Both the position numbers and the translations under genes were made by a program. 33,474 nt of DNA from Candidatus Omnitrophota bacterium (lineage in GTDB: Bacteria; Omnitrophota; Gorgyraeia; Zapsychrales; Fredricksoniimonadaceae), in contig CAIVRE010000012.1 of NCBI GenBank assembly GCA_903908245.1, positions 1 to 33,474 of the forward strand. The letters are read 5' to 3'. Below are positions 17,117 to 25,304 of the stretch, one piece after another (the first letter of the stretch is position 1; every line of letters begins with the position of its first letter). A model generated the notes under the pieces. The model was not told the DNA's origin and ran no database searches. It saw only the letters and a program-made list of their open reading frames with translations.

Positions 17117-17494
17117 ATGAAAAAGACAATTCTGATCGTGGATGATGAGGAAATGGTGGTCGACATGACCCGGCGCAGGCTTGTCCAGGAAGGATATCTG
17201 GCGATCGGCGTTTGTGATGGCGGGAAAGCATTGGAGGTCCTTCGGGAAGGGACGGTCGACCTTATCATTCTCGATGTTGAAATGCCGGGCATGAACGGTT
17301 ATGCGTTCCTTGGCGAGCGGAAAAAGATCCCCGGTGCCGATAAGGCTCCGGTCATCATGCTGACGGCTTTTGACTCTATGGAGCCGATCTTTCGCCGTAA
17401 CGGGGTCGCGGAATATTTAACGAAGCCCGTGCGTTTTGCGGAACTGCTGGTGAAGATCCGCAGTGTGCTGGAGTTTGCCGATGCTCAGGGATGA
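17117..17494 (+). CDS. Receiver-only response regulator
   Basis: This second stand-alone receiver domain in the window has 125 residues. All catalytic positions are intact: Asp9/Asp10, phospho-acceptor Asp53 in IILDVEMPGMNG, Thr83, and Lys103 followed by proline. It has no DNA-binding or enzymatic output, so it should act by protein contact or phosphorelay. The start codon has no Shine-Dalgarno and lies 9 bases after a TATAAT, suggesting leaderless translation. The 3' end overlaps yggS by 14 bases, so it heads the yggS-proC-mtnP group. No kinase is nearby. Confidence 0.93.
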   Translation: MKKTILIVDDEEMVVDMTRRRLVQEGYLAIGVCDGGKALEVLREGTVDLIILDVEMPGMNGYAFLGERKKIPGADKAPVIMLTAFDSMEPIFRRNGVAEYLTKPVRFAELLVKIRSVLEFADAQG

Positions 17495-18170
17495 TCTGGA
17501 TGCTGTCGGGACAAGGATCGCGGATATCTGCCGTCGCTGCGGCCGTGATCCGCTCGAGGTCGTGCTGGTGGGGGTTACCAAGTATTCCGACGCCGTGACG
17601 GTGAATGCCGCTGTTGCCGCAGGGTTGAAAGATATTGCCGAGAACAGGGTCCAGTCCGCCAGGGAGAAATTCCTTCTCGTTAATACGGCGGGGGTCCGCA
17701 AGCATCTCATCGGGCATCTGCAGTCGAACAAGGCGAAAGAAGCGGTGGGGATCTTTGACCTTATCCAGTCGGTGGACAGTATGGGCCTGGTGGATGAGAT
17801 CAACAAGCGCGCCGCGGGTTTGAATAAAGTCCAGGATATCCTTTTGCAGGTGGACATTGCCGGGGAAGAGCAGAAGTTCGGATTGCCTCAGGCGGAGGCG
17901 GGCTCTTTTTGCGGGCATGTCAGCCATTTACGGAATGTCCGGTTGCTGGGGTTGATGACAATGGCGCCTTTGACGCAGGACAGGGAAGCCATCCGTTCGG
18001 TCTTTCGCCGCTGCCGTGAAATGTTTATAGCGATCGGGAAGGACCGGGCCTGTGCCGGCCGCATTGAGATGAAGCATCTGTCGATGGGGATGAGCGGGGA
18101 TTTCGATATCGCCATTGAAGAAGGTGCGACCATGGTCCGTATCGGGAGCCTGATATTTAAACACCAATAG
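17481..18170 (+). CDS. yggS: PLP homeostasis protein, YggS/PROSC family
   Basis: This cytoplasmic PLP-binding protein of 229 residues buffers free pyridoxal phosphate and influences amino-acid and keto-acid balance. It is a single TIM-barrel of alanine-racemase type. The PLP lysine is Lys34 in VGVTKYSD, and further family motifs are ENRVQSAREK, HLIGHLQSNKAK, and LSMGMSGDFDIAIEEGATMVRIGS at the end. I chose ATG 17481 with GGAG seven bases upstream; a GTG at 17463 would only add residues inside the regulator gene. The proC gene follows after 18 bases, and yggS-proC is a widely conserved pairing. Confidence 0.95.
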   Translation: MLRDDLDAVGTRIADICRRCGRDPLEVVLVGVTKYSDAVTVNAAVAAGLKDIAENRVQSAREKFLLVNTAGVRKHLIGHLQSNKAKEAVGIFDLIQSVDSMGLVDEINKRAAGLNKVQDILLQVDIAGEEQKFGLPQAEAGSFCGHVSHLRNVRLLGLMTMAPLTQDREAIRSVFRRCREMFIAIGKDRACAGRIEMKHLSMGMSGDFDIAIEEGATMVRIGSLIFKHQ

Positions 18171-18188
18171 GAAAAGAGGGCTTTGACA

Positions 18189-18971
18189 ATGACAATTGCA
18201 TTCATTGGTGCCGGGAACATGGGCGAGGCAATACTCGCCGGTCTTTACAGGAAGTATTCGTGTGTTGTTTGTGATGCGCGTGCCGACCGGCGGGCTTATC
18301 TTAAAAAGAAATACCGCTGTTCTTTCGCACAGACGCCTGCTTTGGCGGCTGCCGCAGCGGATGTTGTCCTGCTGGCGGTCAAGCCCCAGGACCTGCCTGT
18401 TGCTTTGGCGGATATTAAAGGCGTGGTGAAAAGGCAGCTGTTCATTTCGATCGCGGCCGGGATCACGGCGTCATTTATTGAGAAGGCTTTGGGTGTGAAA
18501 GTCCGGGTGGTCCGCACCATGCCGAACCTTCCGGCCATGATCGGTGAAGGGGTTACAGGGGTTGCGGGAGGTCGGCATGCCACCGCGCAAGATTTGAAGC
18601 AGGCTTGCGATATTTTGGGTGCGGTCGGCCCGGTCATCACTGTTCCCGAGAAGATGATCAATGCGGTTACGGCTGTTTCAGGCAGTGGGCCCGCCTATGT
18701 GTTCCTTTTTGTGGAGTGCATGATGAATGCGGCGCGCAAGCTGGGTTTTAGTGAAAAGGAAGCCAAGGCATTGGTGTATCAGACGCTTTTGGGCAGTGCG
18801 CACATGTTGGCAAAGAGCGAGGACAGCGCGGAAGCCCTTCGCCAGAAGGTTACCTCCAAAGGGGGGACGACCCAGGCGGCAACAGATGTGTTCATGGATA
18901 AAGATATTTTCGGGATGTTCCTGGCGGCGATGAAAGCCGCCCGCACCCGCGCGGCAGAATTGGCAAAATAA
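18189..18971 (+). CDS. proC: Pyrroline-5-carboxylate reductase
   Basis: It performs the last step of proline synthesis, reducing 1-pyrroline-5-carboxylate with NAD(P)H. It has 260 residues. The Rossmann motif GAGNMG is at 7-12, and later motifs are VRTMPNLPAMIGEGVTG, the helical dimerisation segment GSGPAYVFLFVECM, and the family signature TSKGGTTQAA. ATG 18189 has a GAGGG Shine-Dalgarno eight bases upstream; a TTG two codons earlier (18183) is a weaker alternative. It is transcribed with yggS upstream and mtnP 11 bases downstream. Confidence 0.96.
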   Translation: MTIAFIGAGNMGEAILAGLYRKYSCVVCDARADRRAYLKKKYRCSFAQTPALAAAAADVVLLAVKPQDLPVALADIKGVVKRQLFISIAAGITASFIEKALGVKVRVVRTMPNLPAMIGEGVTGVAGGRHATAQDLKQACDILGAVGPVITVPEKMINAVTAVSGSGPAYVFLFVECMMNAARKLGFSEKEAKALVYQTLLGSAHMLAKSEDSAEALRQKVTSKGGTTQAATDVFMDKDIFGMFLAAMKAARTRAAELAK

Positions 18972-18982
18972 AGGAGATCTTT

Positions 18983-19843
18983 ATGGCAACAGTCGGAGTC
19001 ATTGGCGGCAGCGGTCTTTATCAGATCGAAGGGATCACAGATGTAAAAGAGGTCGTGTTGGAAACCCCTTTCGGGCAGGCGTCGGACGCGTTCATTACGG
19101 GGAAACTTGACGGGACACCGGTGGTCTTTCTTCCGCGCCACGGGCGGGGGCATCGTATTTCACCGACCGAGATCAATTATCGCGCCAATATCTGGGGGAT
19201 GAAGAAGCTGGGGGTCAGTGCGATCGTCTCGATCTCTGCGGTCGGGAGCCTGAAGCTTCAGATCAAGCCGACGGATTTTGTCATTCCTGACCAGTTCATT
19301 GACCGTACGGCGCCCCGCAGGCACATGACGTTCTTCTCCGGCGGGATCGTTGCCCATGTCAGCCTGGCGGAACCGGTTTCTGAGCCGCTTACGGAAGTGG
19401 TCTACGACGCGTGCGAACAGGTGGGGGTGACTGTTCACAAGAACGGCACATACCTCAACATGGAAGGCCCTCAGTTCTCGACCAAAGCCGAGTCCAATCT
19501 TTATCGCAGTTGGGGCTGTGACGTGATCGGGATGACGAACCTTCCCGAGGCCAAGCTTGCCCGTGAGGCCGAGATCGATTACTGCACGCTGGCCGCGGTG
19601 ACCGACTATGATTGCTGGCATCATTCTCATGGCGCGGTGACGGTCGATATGATCATTGAATGCCTTAACAAGAACGTGGATAATGCGAAAAAGATCCTCA
19701 AGATCGCGATCCCCCGTATTGGTGCCATGAAAAAGTTCTCTGCGGCCAATGCCCTGCAGAATGCCATCATGACCGATCCAAAGCTTATTCCGGAACAGAA
19801 GAAGAAGGACTTGGAAATAATTATTGGAAAATATTTAATTTGA
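18983..19843 (+). CDS. mtnP: S-methyl-5'-thioadenosine phosphorylase
   Basis: It splits methylthioadenosine, the by-product of polyamine synthesis, into adenine and methylthioribose-1-phosphate, recovering both the purine and the methionine skeleton. It has 286 residues. The phosphate-binding motif GGSGLY is near residue 8, followed by RHGRGHRISPTEINYRAN and EGPQFSTKAES. The substrate-selecting region GMTNLPEAKLAREAEIDY with TDYDCW matches MTA phosphorylases and not inosine/guanosine phosphorylases. A very strong Shine-Dalgarno (AAGGAGA) precedes the ATG. It works in the same sulfur economy as metH at 541, although the genes are far apart and oppositely oriented. Confidence 0.94.
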   Translation: MATVGVIGGSGLYQIEGITDVKEVVLETPFGQASDAFITGKLDGTPVVFLPRHGRGHRISPTEINYRANIWGMKKLGVSAIVSISAVGSLKLQIKPTDFVIPDQFIDRTAPRRHMTFFSGGIVAHVSLAEPVSEPLTEVVYDACEQVGVTVHKNGTYLNMEGPQFSTKAESNLYRSWGCDVIGMTNLPEAKLAREAEIDYCTLAAVTDYDCWHHSHGAVTVDMIIECLNKNVDNAKKILKIAIPRIGAMKKFSAANALQNAIMTDPKLIPEQKKKDLEIIIGKYLI

Positions 19844-19851
19844 TGTAAAGT
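19824..19851 (+). promoter_or_regulatory. Possible promoter for ileS, overlapping the mtnP 3' end
   Basis: TTGGAA (19824-19829), a 16-base spacer and TAAAGT (19846-19851) resemble a sigma-70 promoter. The -10 ends nine bases before the ileS ATG, so the transcript would begin almost at the start codon. No T-box leader fits in the 17-base gap. Confidence 0.4.
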
Positions 19852-19860
19852 ATTCCCCCT

Positions 19861-22680
19861 ATGGACTACCAGAAAACCCTTAATTTACCCAAAACCGATT
19901 TTTCCATGAAGGCGGGGTTGGCTCAGCGTGAGCCGGGCGTTTTAGCAGCCTGGGAAAAGACCGGACTGTATCAAAGCATCCGTTCCAGGTCCGAAGGCAA
20001 GCCTTCGTTCATCCTGCATGACGGCCCGCCGTATGCTAACGGCAATATCCATATCGGCCATGCGCTCAACAAGATCCTTAAGGATTTTATTGTAAAATAC
20101 AAGACCATGCAGGGTTTTGACAGCCTTTATATTCCGGGTTGGGACTGTCATGGCCTTCCGATCGAGCACGCGCTGCTCAAAGAGTTGAAGGCGCGCAAAT
20201 CCGATGTTGATTGTGTCGCGTTCCGCAAGAAAGCCCATGATTATGCCATGAAATATGTCGGCCTTCAGCGCGAGCAGTTCAAGCGCCTGGGGATCATGGG
20301 GGAGTGGGACAAGCCTTATCTGACGCTTTCACCGGGTTATGAGTTTTGGATCCTCAAGTGCCTGGCCGACATGACCCGTAAGGGATATATTTACCGCAGC
20401 CTTAAGCCCGTCAATTGGTGTTTCGATTGTGAAACAGCCCTTGCTGAGGCGGAAGTGGAGCACGAGGACCATTCGTCACCCACGGTTTATGTTCGTTTCC
20501 CGGTCAATAACCCCCGGAGCCTGGACGTGCCCGAGGAGAAGAAAGTTTCCCTGCTGGTGTGGACGACCACTCCCTGGACGCTGCTGGCGAATGTCGCGGT
20601 GGCGGTGAGCCCGGCGTTTGATTATGTATTGGCCGAGATGGGCGATGAGGTCTTGATCATTGAAAAAACACTTTCGGCGAAAGTCCTCGATAAAGAGCCG
20701 GGCAAGAAGCCCTGGCGGGTGATCACGCAGGTCAAGGGGGCGGAACTGACGAAATTATTTTATACGCATCCTTTCGGCAAGAAAGAGAATTGCCGGGTGG
20801 TGGCCGTTGATTATGTGACCAAAGAGGACGGCACCGGGCTTGTGCATACGGCTCCGGGCCATGGGCAGGAAGATTACCAGACAGGGGTGGCCAATCAGCT
20901 GGAGATCCTTATGCCGGTGAACAGCAGGGGTATTTTTACCGCTGCCGGGGCTCCGTTCGAGGGTAAACATGTGTTCAAGGCCAATCCGGAGATCATCGCC
21001 GACCTGGCCGGCCGCGGGCTTTTATTCCATACGGAAAAGATCCAGCATTCTTATCCGCATTGCTGGCGTTGCAAGAATCCGATCATTTTCCGTGCGACTT
21101 TTCAATGGTTCCTCAAGATCGATAATAGCGGATTGCGCGCGAAGATCCAGGAGGCCATCGCGAAGGATGTCCGGTGGTTCCCTCCGGCGGGCGAGGAGCG
21201 GATCAAGGCGATGGTATCGACCCGGCCCGACTGGTGTTTGTCTCGCCAGCGGTATTGGGGCGTGCCTATCCCGGCATTCAAGCTTAAGGGCAAGGACGAA
21301 CAGTTCCTTTTTCCCGAGGTGATCGATCATGTGGCCGCGCTGGTCAGGGAGCACGGCAGTGACATCTGGTTTGAAAAAAGCGTTGCCGAACTCTGGCCGC
21401 CGGATTTTACTGTGGCGGGGCTGAAGGTGGAGGACCTGGAAAAAGCCAATGACATCCTTGATGTCTGGTTCGATTCCGGTGTGAGCCATCAGGCCGTGTT
21501 CCATGAGATGTTAAAAAAGCCCCTGCCGGCTGACTTGTACCTTGAGGGGTCCGACCAGCATCGCGGCTGGTTTCAGTCGTCTATTATTCCGTCGGTGGCG
21601 ATCGATGGCCGCCCGCCGTACAGGCAGGTGCTGACCCACGGGTTTGTGGTGGACGGGGAAGGCCGCAAGATGTCCAAGTCAACGGGGAATGTGATCGCGC
21701 CCGACGACATTATCAAGAACAATGGCGCCGATATTTTGCGCTTGTGGGTCGCATCATCGAGTTATAACGATGATATCCGCCTGTCCAAAGAGATCATGGA
21801 CCGGTTGGTCGATGCTTATCGCAAGATCCGCAATACATCGCGTTATCTGTTGAGCAATCTTGACGGTTTTTGTCCTGACACGGACCTTGTTACGCCTAAA
21901 GAATTGCTTGCGGTGGACCGCTGGGCTTTGAGCCGTTTGAGCGCGCTGATCGAGCGGGTGACCAAGGCGTATGAGGTCTATGAATTCTCATCCGTATATA
22001 AGGAAATATACTCTTTTTGTAATGAGGATTTGTCGGGCTTTTATCTTGACATCCTAAAAGACAGACTATATACTTCGAGCGCTCGATCGCTTAAAAGGCG
22101 CTCTGCGCAGACCGTTCTCTATTATATTGCCGATGTTCTGGCCCGGATGCTGGCACCTGTCCTGAGTTTTACGGCGGACGAGATATATACGTTCATGCCG
22201 AAGGCGGCGGCCAATAAGGATGTTGTTTCGGTCCATTTGCTGGATTGGCCGAGGGCGGACAAGGCCTGGCGCGACCATGCGGTGGAAGAGCGGTTTGCCC
22301 GGTTTTTGGAGTATCGTCCGCTTATTTTGAAGAAACTCGAGGAAAAACGGGCGGAAGGCGGGATCGGCGCATCGCTTGAGGCCAGGGTCCTGATCCAGAC
22401 GGTTTCGGACCGGGACAGGGATTATCTTGATTCTTTGGCGGCCGAGCTTCCATCCTTGCTGATCGTTTCGGAAGTGGAAGTCCGCAAGCTGGACAGCGCG
22501 CAAAAGATCCCCGGGATACAGGGTGCGCCGGCCAATATCATTGTTGAAAAAGCCGGGGGCGTCAAGTGCCCGCGCTGCTGGAATTATAAGAAAGATATCG
22601 GGTCGGATGCGGATCATCCTGAGGTGTGCGGCCGTTGTTCCCGGGCGGTCAAAGGGTTTGACAGTGCGGATATGATCTAA
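19861..22680 (+). CDS. ileS: Isoleucyl-tRNA synthetase
   Basis: It charges tRNA-Ile with isoleucine and edits misactivated valine. It has 939 residues, normal for bacterial IleS. Class-I motifs are HIGH at 64-67 and KMSKS at 603-607. The editing domain contains VWTTTPWTLLANVAVAV, and WFDSGVSHQAV precedes the second catalytic half. The C-terminal zinc finger has Cys903/Cys906 and Cys923/Cys926 (CPRCWNY and CGRC), typical of the standard bacterial type. No Shine-Dalgarno is visible before the ATG at 19861, and a -10-like element lies 9 bases upstream. The lspA/lgt genes follow, an association also seen in other bacteria. Confidence 0.98.
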   Translation: MDYQKTLNLPKTDFSMKAGLAQREPGVLAAWEKTGLYQSIRSRSEGKPSFILHDGPPYANGNIHIGHALNKILKDFIVKYKTMQGFDSLYIPGWDCHGLPIEHALLKELKARKSDVDCVAFRKKAHDYAMKYVGLQREQFKRLGIMGEWDKPYLTLSPGYEFWILKCLADMTRKGYIYRSLKPVNWCFDCETALAEAEVEHEDHSSPTVYVRFPVNNPRSLDVPEEKKVSLLVWTTTPWTLLANVAVAVSPAFDYVLAEMGDEVLIIEKTLSAKVLDKEPGKKPWRVITQVKGAELTKLFYTHPFGKKENCRVVAVDYVTKEDGTGLVHTAPGHGQEDYQTGVANQLEILMPVNSRGIFTAAGAPFEGKHVFKANPEIIADLAGRGLLFHTEKIQHSYPHCWRCKNPIIFRATFQWFLKIDNSGLRAKIQEAIAKDVRWFPPAGEERIKAMVSTRPDWCLSRQRYWGVPIPAFKLKGKDEQFLFPEVIDHVAALVREHGSDIWFEKSVAELWPPDFTVAGLKVEDLEKANDILDVWFDSGVSHQAVFHEMLKKPLPADLYLEGSDQHRGWFQSSIIPSVAIDGRPPYRQVLTHGFVVDGEGRKMSKSTGNVIAPDDIIKNNGADILRLWVASSSYNDDIRLSKEIMDRLVDAYRKIRNTSRYLLSNLDGFCPDTDLVTPKELLAVDRWALSRLSALIERVTKAYEVYEFSSVYKEIYSFCNEDLSGFYLDILKDRLYTSSARSLKRRSAQTVLYYIADVLARMLAPVLSFTADEIYTFMPKAAANKDVVSVHLLDWPRADKAWRDHAVEERFARFLEYRPLILKKLEEKRAEGGIGASLEARVLIQTVSDRDRDYLDSLAAELPSLLIVSEVEVRKLDSAQKIPGIQGAPANIIVEKAGGVKCPRCWNYKKDIGSDADHPEVCGRCSRAVKGFDSADMI

Positions 22681-22682
22681 TC

Positions 22683-22703
22683 GTTAATAAAAAGGATATT
22701 AAC
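22683..22703 (+). promoter_or_regulatory. Small hairpin that presents the ribosome-binding site of the DksA-like gene
   Basis: GTTAAT (22683-22688) pairs with ATTAAC (22698-22703), leaving a 9-base loop that contains AAGGA (22692-22696), the Shine-Dalgarno for ATG 22706. A loop-exposed ribosome site would favour translation. The stem is short and AT-rich, so its stability is doubtful. Confidence 0.35.
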
Positions 22704-22705
22704 AA

Positions 22706-23092
22706 ATGCCAGACAAATTTGATGCCAAGAAGCTCGATCTTTTCAGGAAGCTTTTGCTGTCGATCAAAGCCCAGATCAATGGCGATATCCGCAGTATGGC
22801 AAATGAAAGTGAAGGCGATCAGAATGACAAGGGCGACCTTTCCGGCCACGCGATGCACATGGCTGATGTGGCCACGGATATGTATGACCGCGAATTCAAT
22901 CTGACCCTGGCGTCCAATGACCGTGAGATCCTGCAGAAGGTCAATGCGGCTCTTGCCCGTATTGATAAGGGGTCTTACGGGTTCTGCCTGAAGACAGGAA
23001 AACGGATCCCCGATCAACGCCTGAAAGCCATCCCTTACGCCGAATATTCCCTTGAGGTCCAGGAAGAGATGGATCGCAAGGGCGAGAAATGA
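22706..23092 (+). CDS. DksA/TraR-family protein with degenerate zinc finger
   Basis: This 128-residue protein resembles DksA, which binds in the secondary channel of RNA polymerase with ppGpp, or acts as a general regulator. The N-terminal half is a charged helical hairpin. The C-terminal finger reads SYGFCLKTGKRIPDQRLKAI and has the exact spacing of the C4 finger, but only Cys94 remains; the other three positions are Thr97, Ser115 and Val118, so zinc is unlikely to bind. Zinc-independent DksA paralogues are known. It sits between ileS and lspA, and its stop overlaps the lspA start (ATGA). Confidence 0.85.
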   Translation: MPDKFDAKKLDLFRKLLLSIKAQINGDIRSMANESEGDQNDKGDLSGHAMHMADVATDMYDREFNLTLASNDREILQKVNAALARIDKGSYGFCLKTGKRIPDQRLKAIPYAEYSLEVQEEMDRKGEK

Positions 23093-23619
23093 CCGCAAGG
23101 CCGGATCAAATGATGAAACGCTCGTTCTCCGATATCATCATTTGCCTGGTTACGGTGGCCCTTGTCGTTTCTGTTGACCGCTTGACCAAGATCTTTTTTG
23201 TCACTGTCTTGCATCCGGGGGAGTCGATCCCCGTCATCCGCAATATTTTTCATCTTTCTCTGGTACATAATACGGGTATTGCTTTTGGTTTGTTCAAAGA
23301 TAATAACTTTGTCTTTTTTGTTATTCCTGTCATTGCCATCGGGCTTTTGGTCTATAATATTTATTACTACCATAAGGTCGGGGAGCTTGACCGCCTGTAT
23401 ATCGCGGCTTTTTCGCTGATCCTTGGCGGGGCTATCGGGAACCTTATCGACCGTATGACGCTGGGGTATGTGGTGGACTTCCTGGATTTTCGCGTTTGGC
23501 CTGTGTTCAACGCGGCGGACAGCGCGATCACTGTCGGTGCTTTCTTTATTTTGATCAAATGTTTCCCTCTGGCCAAAGAAAAGAACGATGTGAAGGCCAG
23601 GTCTGTTCTAAAGGACTGA
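23089..23619 (+). CDS. lspA: Lipoprotein signal peptidase II
   Basis: This inner-membrane aspartyl protease cuts the signal peptide from prolipoproteins after diacylglyceryl modification. It has 176 residues and four hydrophobic helices. The family motifs are NTGIAFG at 61-67, then GNLIDRMTLGYVVDF and NAADSAITVG; the catalytic pair is Asp130 and Asp144. I chose ATG 23089, overlapping the previous stop. ATGs at 23110/23113 would remove seven or eight polar residues and are possible. The lgt gene follows with a one-base gap, so the two lipoprotein-maturation steps are translationally linked. The lipoprotein at 7808 is a likely substrate. Confidence 0.95.
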   Translation: MTARPDQMMKRSFSDIIICLVTVALVVSVDRLTKIFFVTVLHPGESIPVIRNIFHLSLVHNTGIAFGLFKDNNFVFFVIPVIAIGLLVYNIYYYHKVGELDRLYIAAFSLILGGAIGNLIDRMTLGYVVDFLDFRVWPVFNAADSAITVGAFFILIKCFPLAKEKNDVKARSVLKD

Positions 23620-23620
23620 T

Positions 23621-24349
23621 ATGTTCCCTGTGATCTGCCACATAGGTCCTGTGCCTGTTTATTCCTACGGGCTTATGCTTGCCCTGGGGGTTTTTGTTTC
23701 TTCGCATTTATTGGCGCGCGATGCGCGGCGGATCGGCATTGCGCCGGATGTTATTTATGACCTGGTGTTCTGGGTCGTTATCTGCGGTATTATCGGGGCC
23801 CGTCTTTTTTACGTCCTGTTGAATCCGGATATTTTTTTTGGCACGCCTCTGGAGATCCTGATGCTTCAGAAAGGCGGTCTGGCATGGCAGGGGAGCTTCG
23901 CGGGCGGAATGCTGGCCGGGGTCGTTTTTATCCGCCGGCATAAATTGCCGCTGTGGCCCTTGCTTGATGCGGTCGCGCCGTATATCGCGCTTGGTTCCGC
24001 GATCGGCAGGATCGGCTGTTTGCTCAATGGATGTTGTTATGGTAAGCCGGCGGCTTGGGGGTTGTATTTCCCGGTATGGGAGGCAAGGCTTGTTCCGACC
24101 CAGGCGTTCATGTCGCTGGGGCAGCTTGCGATTTTTATTATTTTGCGTTGGTTTCAGACGAAAAAGACGGGGCCGGGCCGGGTTTTTGTGGCGTACCTGC
24201 TCCTGAGCTCTGTTGAGCGTTTTGTCATTGAATTCTTTCGGGCGGATCATGTGCTGTATGGGGGCCTGAGCATTTTTCAATATGTTTGCGTCGGTATCTT
24301 TATCGCCGCATTGATCGTTTATAAAAAAATATGTCCACGCATACATTAA
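23621..24349 (+). CDS. lgt: Prolipoprotein diacylglyceryl transferase
   Basis: This inner-membrane enzyme moves a diacylglyceryl group from phosphatidylglycerol to the lipobox cysteine, the step before LspA. It has 242 residues with about seven membrane segments. The signature reads GRIGCLLNGCCYG with Arg130 (E. coli Arg143), and ERFVIEFFR lies near the end. The histidine of the E. coli GGMSFHGG motif (His103) is replaced: here it reads GGLAWQG with Gln90. The cysteine-rich signature resembles the GCC-type Lgt variants of several other phyla, so the change may be a subfamily trait. The gene starts one base after lspA and overlaps the next gene by 19 bases. Confidence 0.92.
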   Translation: MFPVICHIGPVPVYSYGLMLALGVFVSSHLLARDARRIGIAPDVIYDLVFWVVICGIIGARLFYVLLNPDIFFGTPLEILMLQKGGLAWQGSFAGGMLAGVVFIRRHKLPLWPLLDAVAPYIALGSAIGRIGCLLNGCCYGKPAAWGLYFPVWEARLVPTQAFMSLGQLAIFIILRWFQTKKTGPGRVFVAYLLLSSVERFVIEFFRADHVLYGGLSIFQYVCVGIFIAALIVYKKICPRIH

Positions 24350-25233
24350 ATGTCACTGAAGCCGACCATGATATCCGTGTGGATATCTATGTCACCAGGG
24401 CTTTGCCGGATGTTATCCCGTCGAGGATGTTCGTCAAGCGCCTGCTCGATGAAGGCCGCCTGACGGTCAATGGCAAGAAGGTCAAGGCGTGCCATAAAGT
24501 GCAGTCTGGCGACAGCGTAACGGCCGATGTGCGTTTCGAGGATTATCCGGATGAACGGATCAAGCCGGAAAATGTCGCGATCGACATTGTGTATGAGGAT
24601 GACAGCATTATCGCTTTGAATAAAGCGGTCGGGATCACGGTGCATCCGGCGGCCGGGCATTATGGCGGCACTCTGGTCAATGCCTTGGTGCATCATTTCG
24701 GGTCGCTGTCGGATGTGAACGGCGCTAAACGCCCCGGGATCGTCCATCGGCTGGACAAGGAAACATCCGGCATCCTTTTGGTCGCCAAAACAAATATGGC
24801 GCATGCCCGCCTGGCAAAACAGTTCGAAGGGCATACGATCGAAAAGAAATATGTGGCCCTGGTGGAGGGGGTGGTGCAGTTCGATGAGGGGGTTGTCGAG
24901 GTGCCGATCGGCGACCATCCCAGGTATCATGACCTGCGCTGTATCGCGAAAGAAGGGGAAGGTAAAGAGGCTACCACCTATTATAAAGTGGTCAAGCGCC
25001 ATAAGGACCGTACTGCGGTGGCCCTATTTCCGACAACCGGGCGGACGCATCAGTTGAGGCTTCACATGCGTCATTTGCGGCACGCGATCCTCGGGGATGA
25101 GAAATACGGCAATAAGGGAAACTTTTCCCGTTTGGCCCTGCACGCGCAGTCTATTTTTTTCACGCATCCGGCTAGCAAGGCTCCGATGGAAATTTCAGTC
25201 CCGTTGCCTGCTGAATTTTTGCCATATTTTTGA
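24331..25233 (+). CDS. RluD-family 23S rRNA pseudouridine synthase
   Basis: It converts uridines in RNA, most likely 23S rRNA, to pseudouridine. It has 300 residues. An N-terminal S4 RNA-binding domain (about 14-75, with SRMFVKRLLDEGRLTVNGKK) is followed by the RluA-type catalytic domain with GIVHRLDKETSGIL and catalytic Asp142, then GRTHQLRLHMRHL. Domain order and length fit RluD. The choice between RluD and RluC specificity cannot be made from the sequence alone. The start lies inside the last codons of lgt and uses its frame +1, implying coupled translation. A promoter for the next gene begins just after the stop. Confidence 0.92.
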   Translation: MSTHTLNVTEADHDIRVDIYVTRALPDVIPSRMFVKRLLDEGRLTVNGKKVKACHKVQSGDSVTADVRFEDYPDERIKPENVAIDIVYEDDSIIALNKAVGITVHPAAGHYGGTLVNALVHHFGSLSDVNGAKRPGIVHRLDKETSGILLVAKTNMAHARLAKQFEGHTIEKKYVALVEGVVQFDEGVVEVPIGDHPRYHDLRCIAKEGEGKEATTYYKVVKRHKDRTAVALFPTTGRTHQLRLHMRHLRHAILGDEKYGNKGNFSRLALHAQSIFFTHPASKAPMEISVPLPAEFLPYF

Positions 25234-25242
25234 TAACTCTGC

Positions 25243-25270
25243 TTTACATCTCATTTTTGTTTTTTATAAT
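25243..25270 (+). promoter_or_regulatory. Sigma-70-type promoter for the coiled-coil protein gene
   Basis: TTTACA (25243-25248), a 16-base T-rich spacer and TATAAT (25265-25270) form a near-consensus promoter in the 71-base gap after the pseudouridine synthase gene. The expected start near 25277 gives a short leader with GAGG at 25294-25297. Confidence 0.75.
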
Positions 25271-25304
25271 AGAAGTATCGTGAACATGTTTCAGAGGTCT
25301 TTTT

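Noticed and set aside
19844-19860. T-box leader for ileS
   Set aside because: Only 17 bases separate mtnP and ileS, and no T-box sequence or specifier structure is present.
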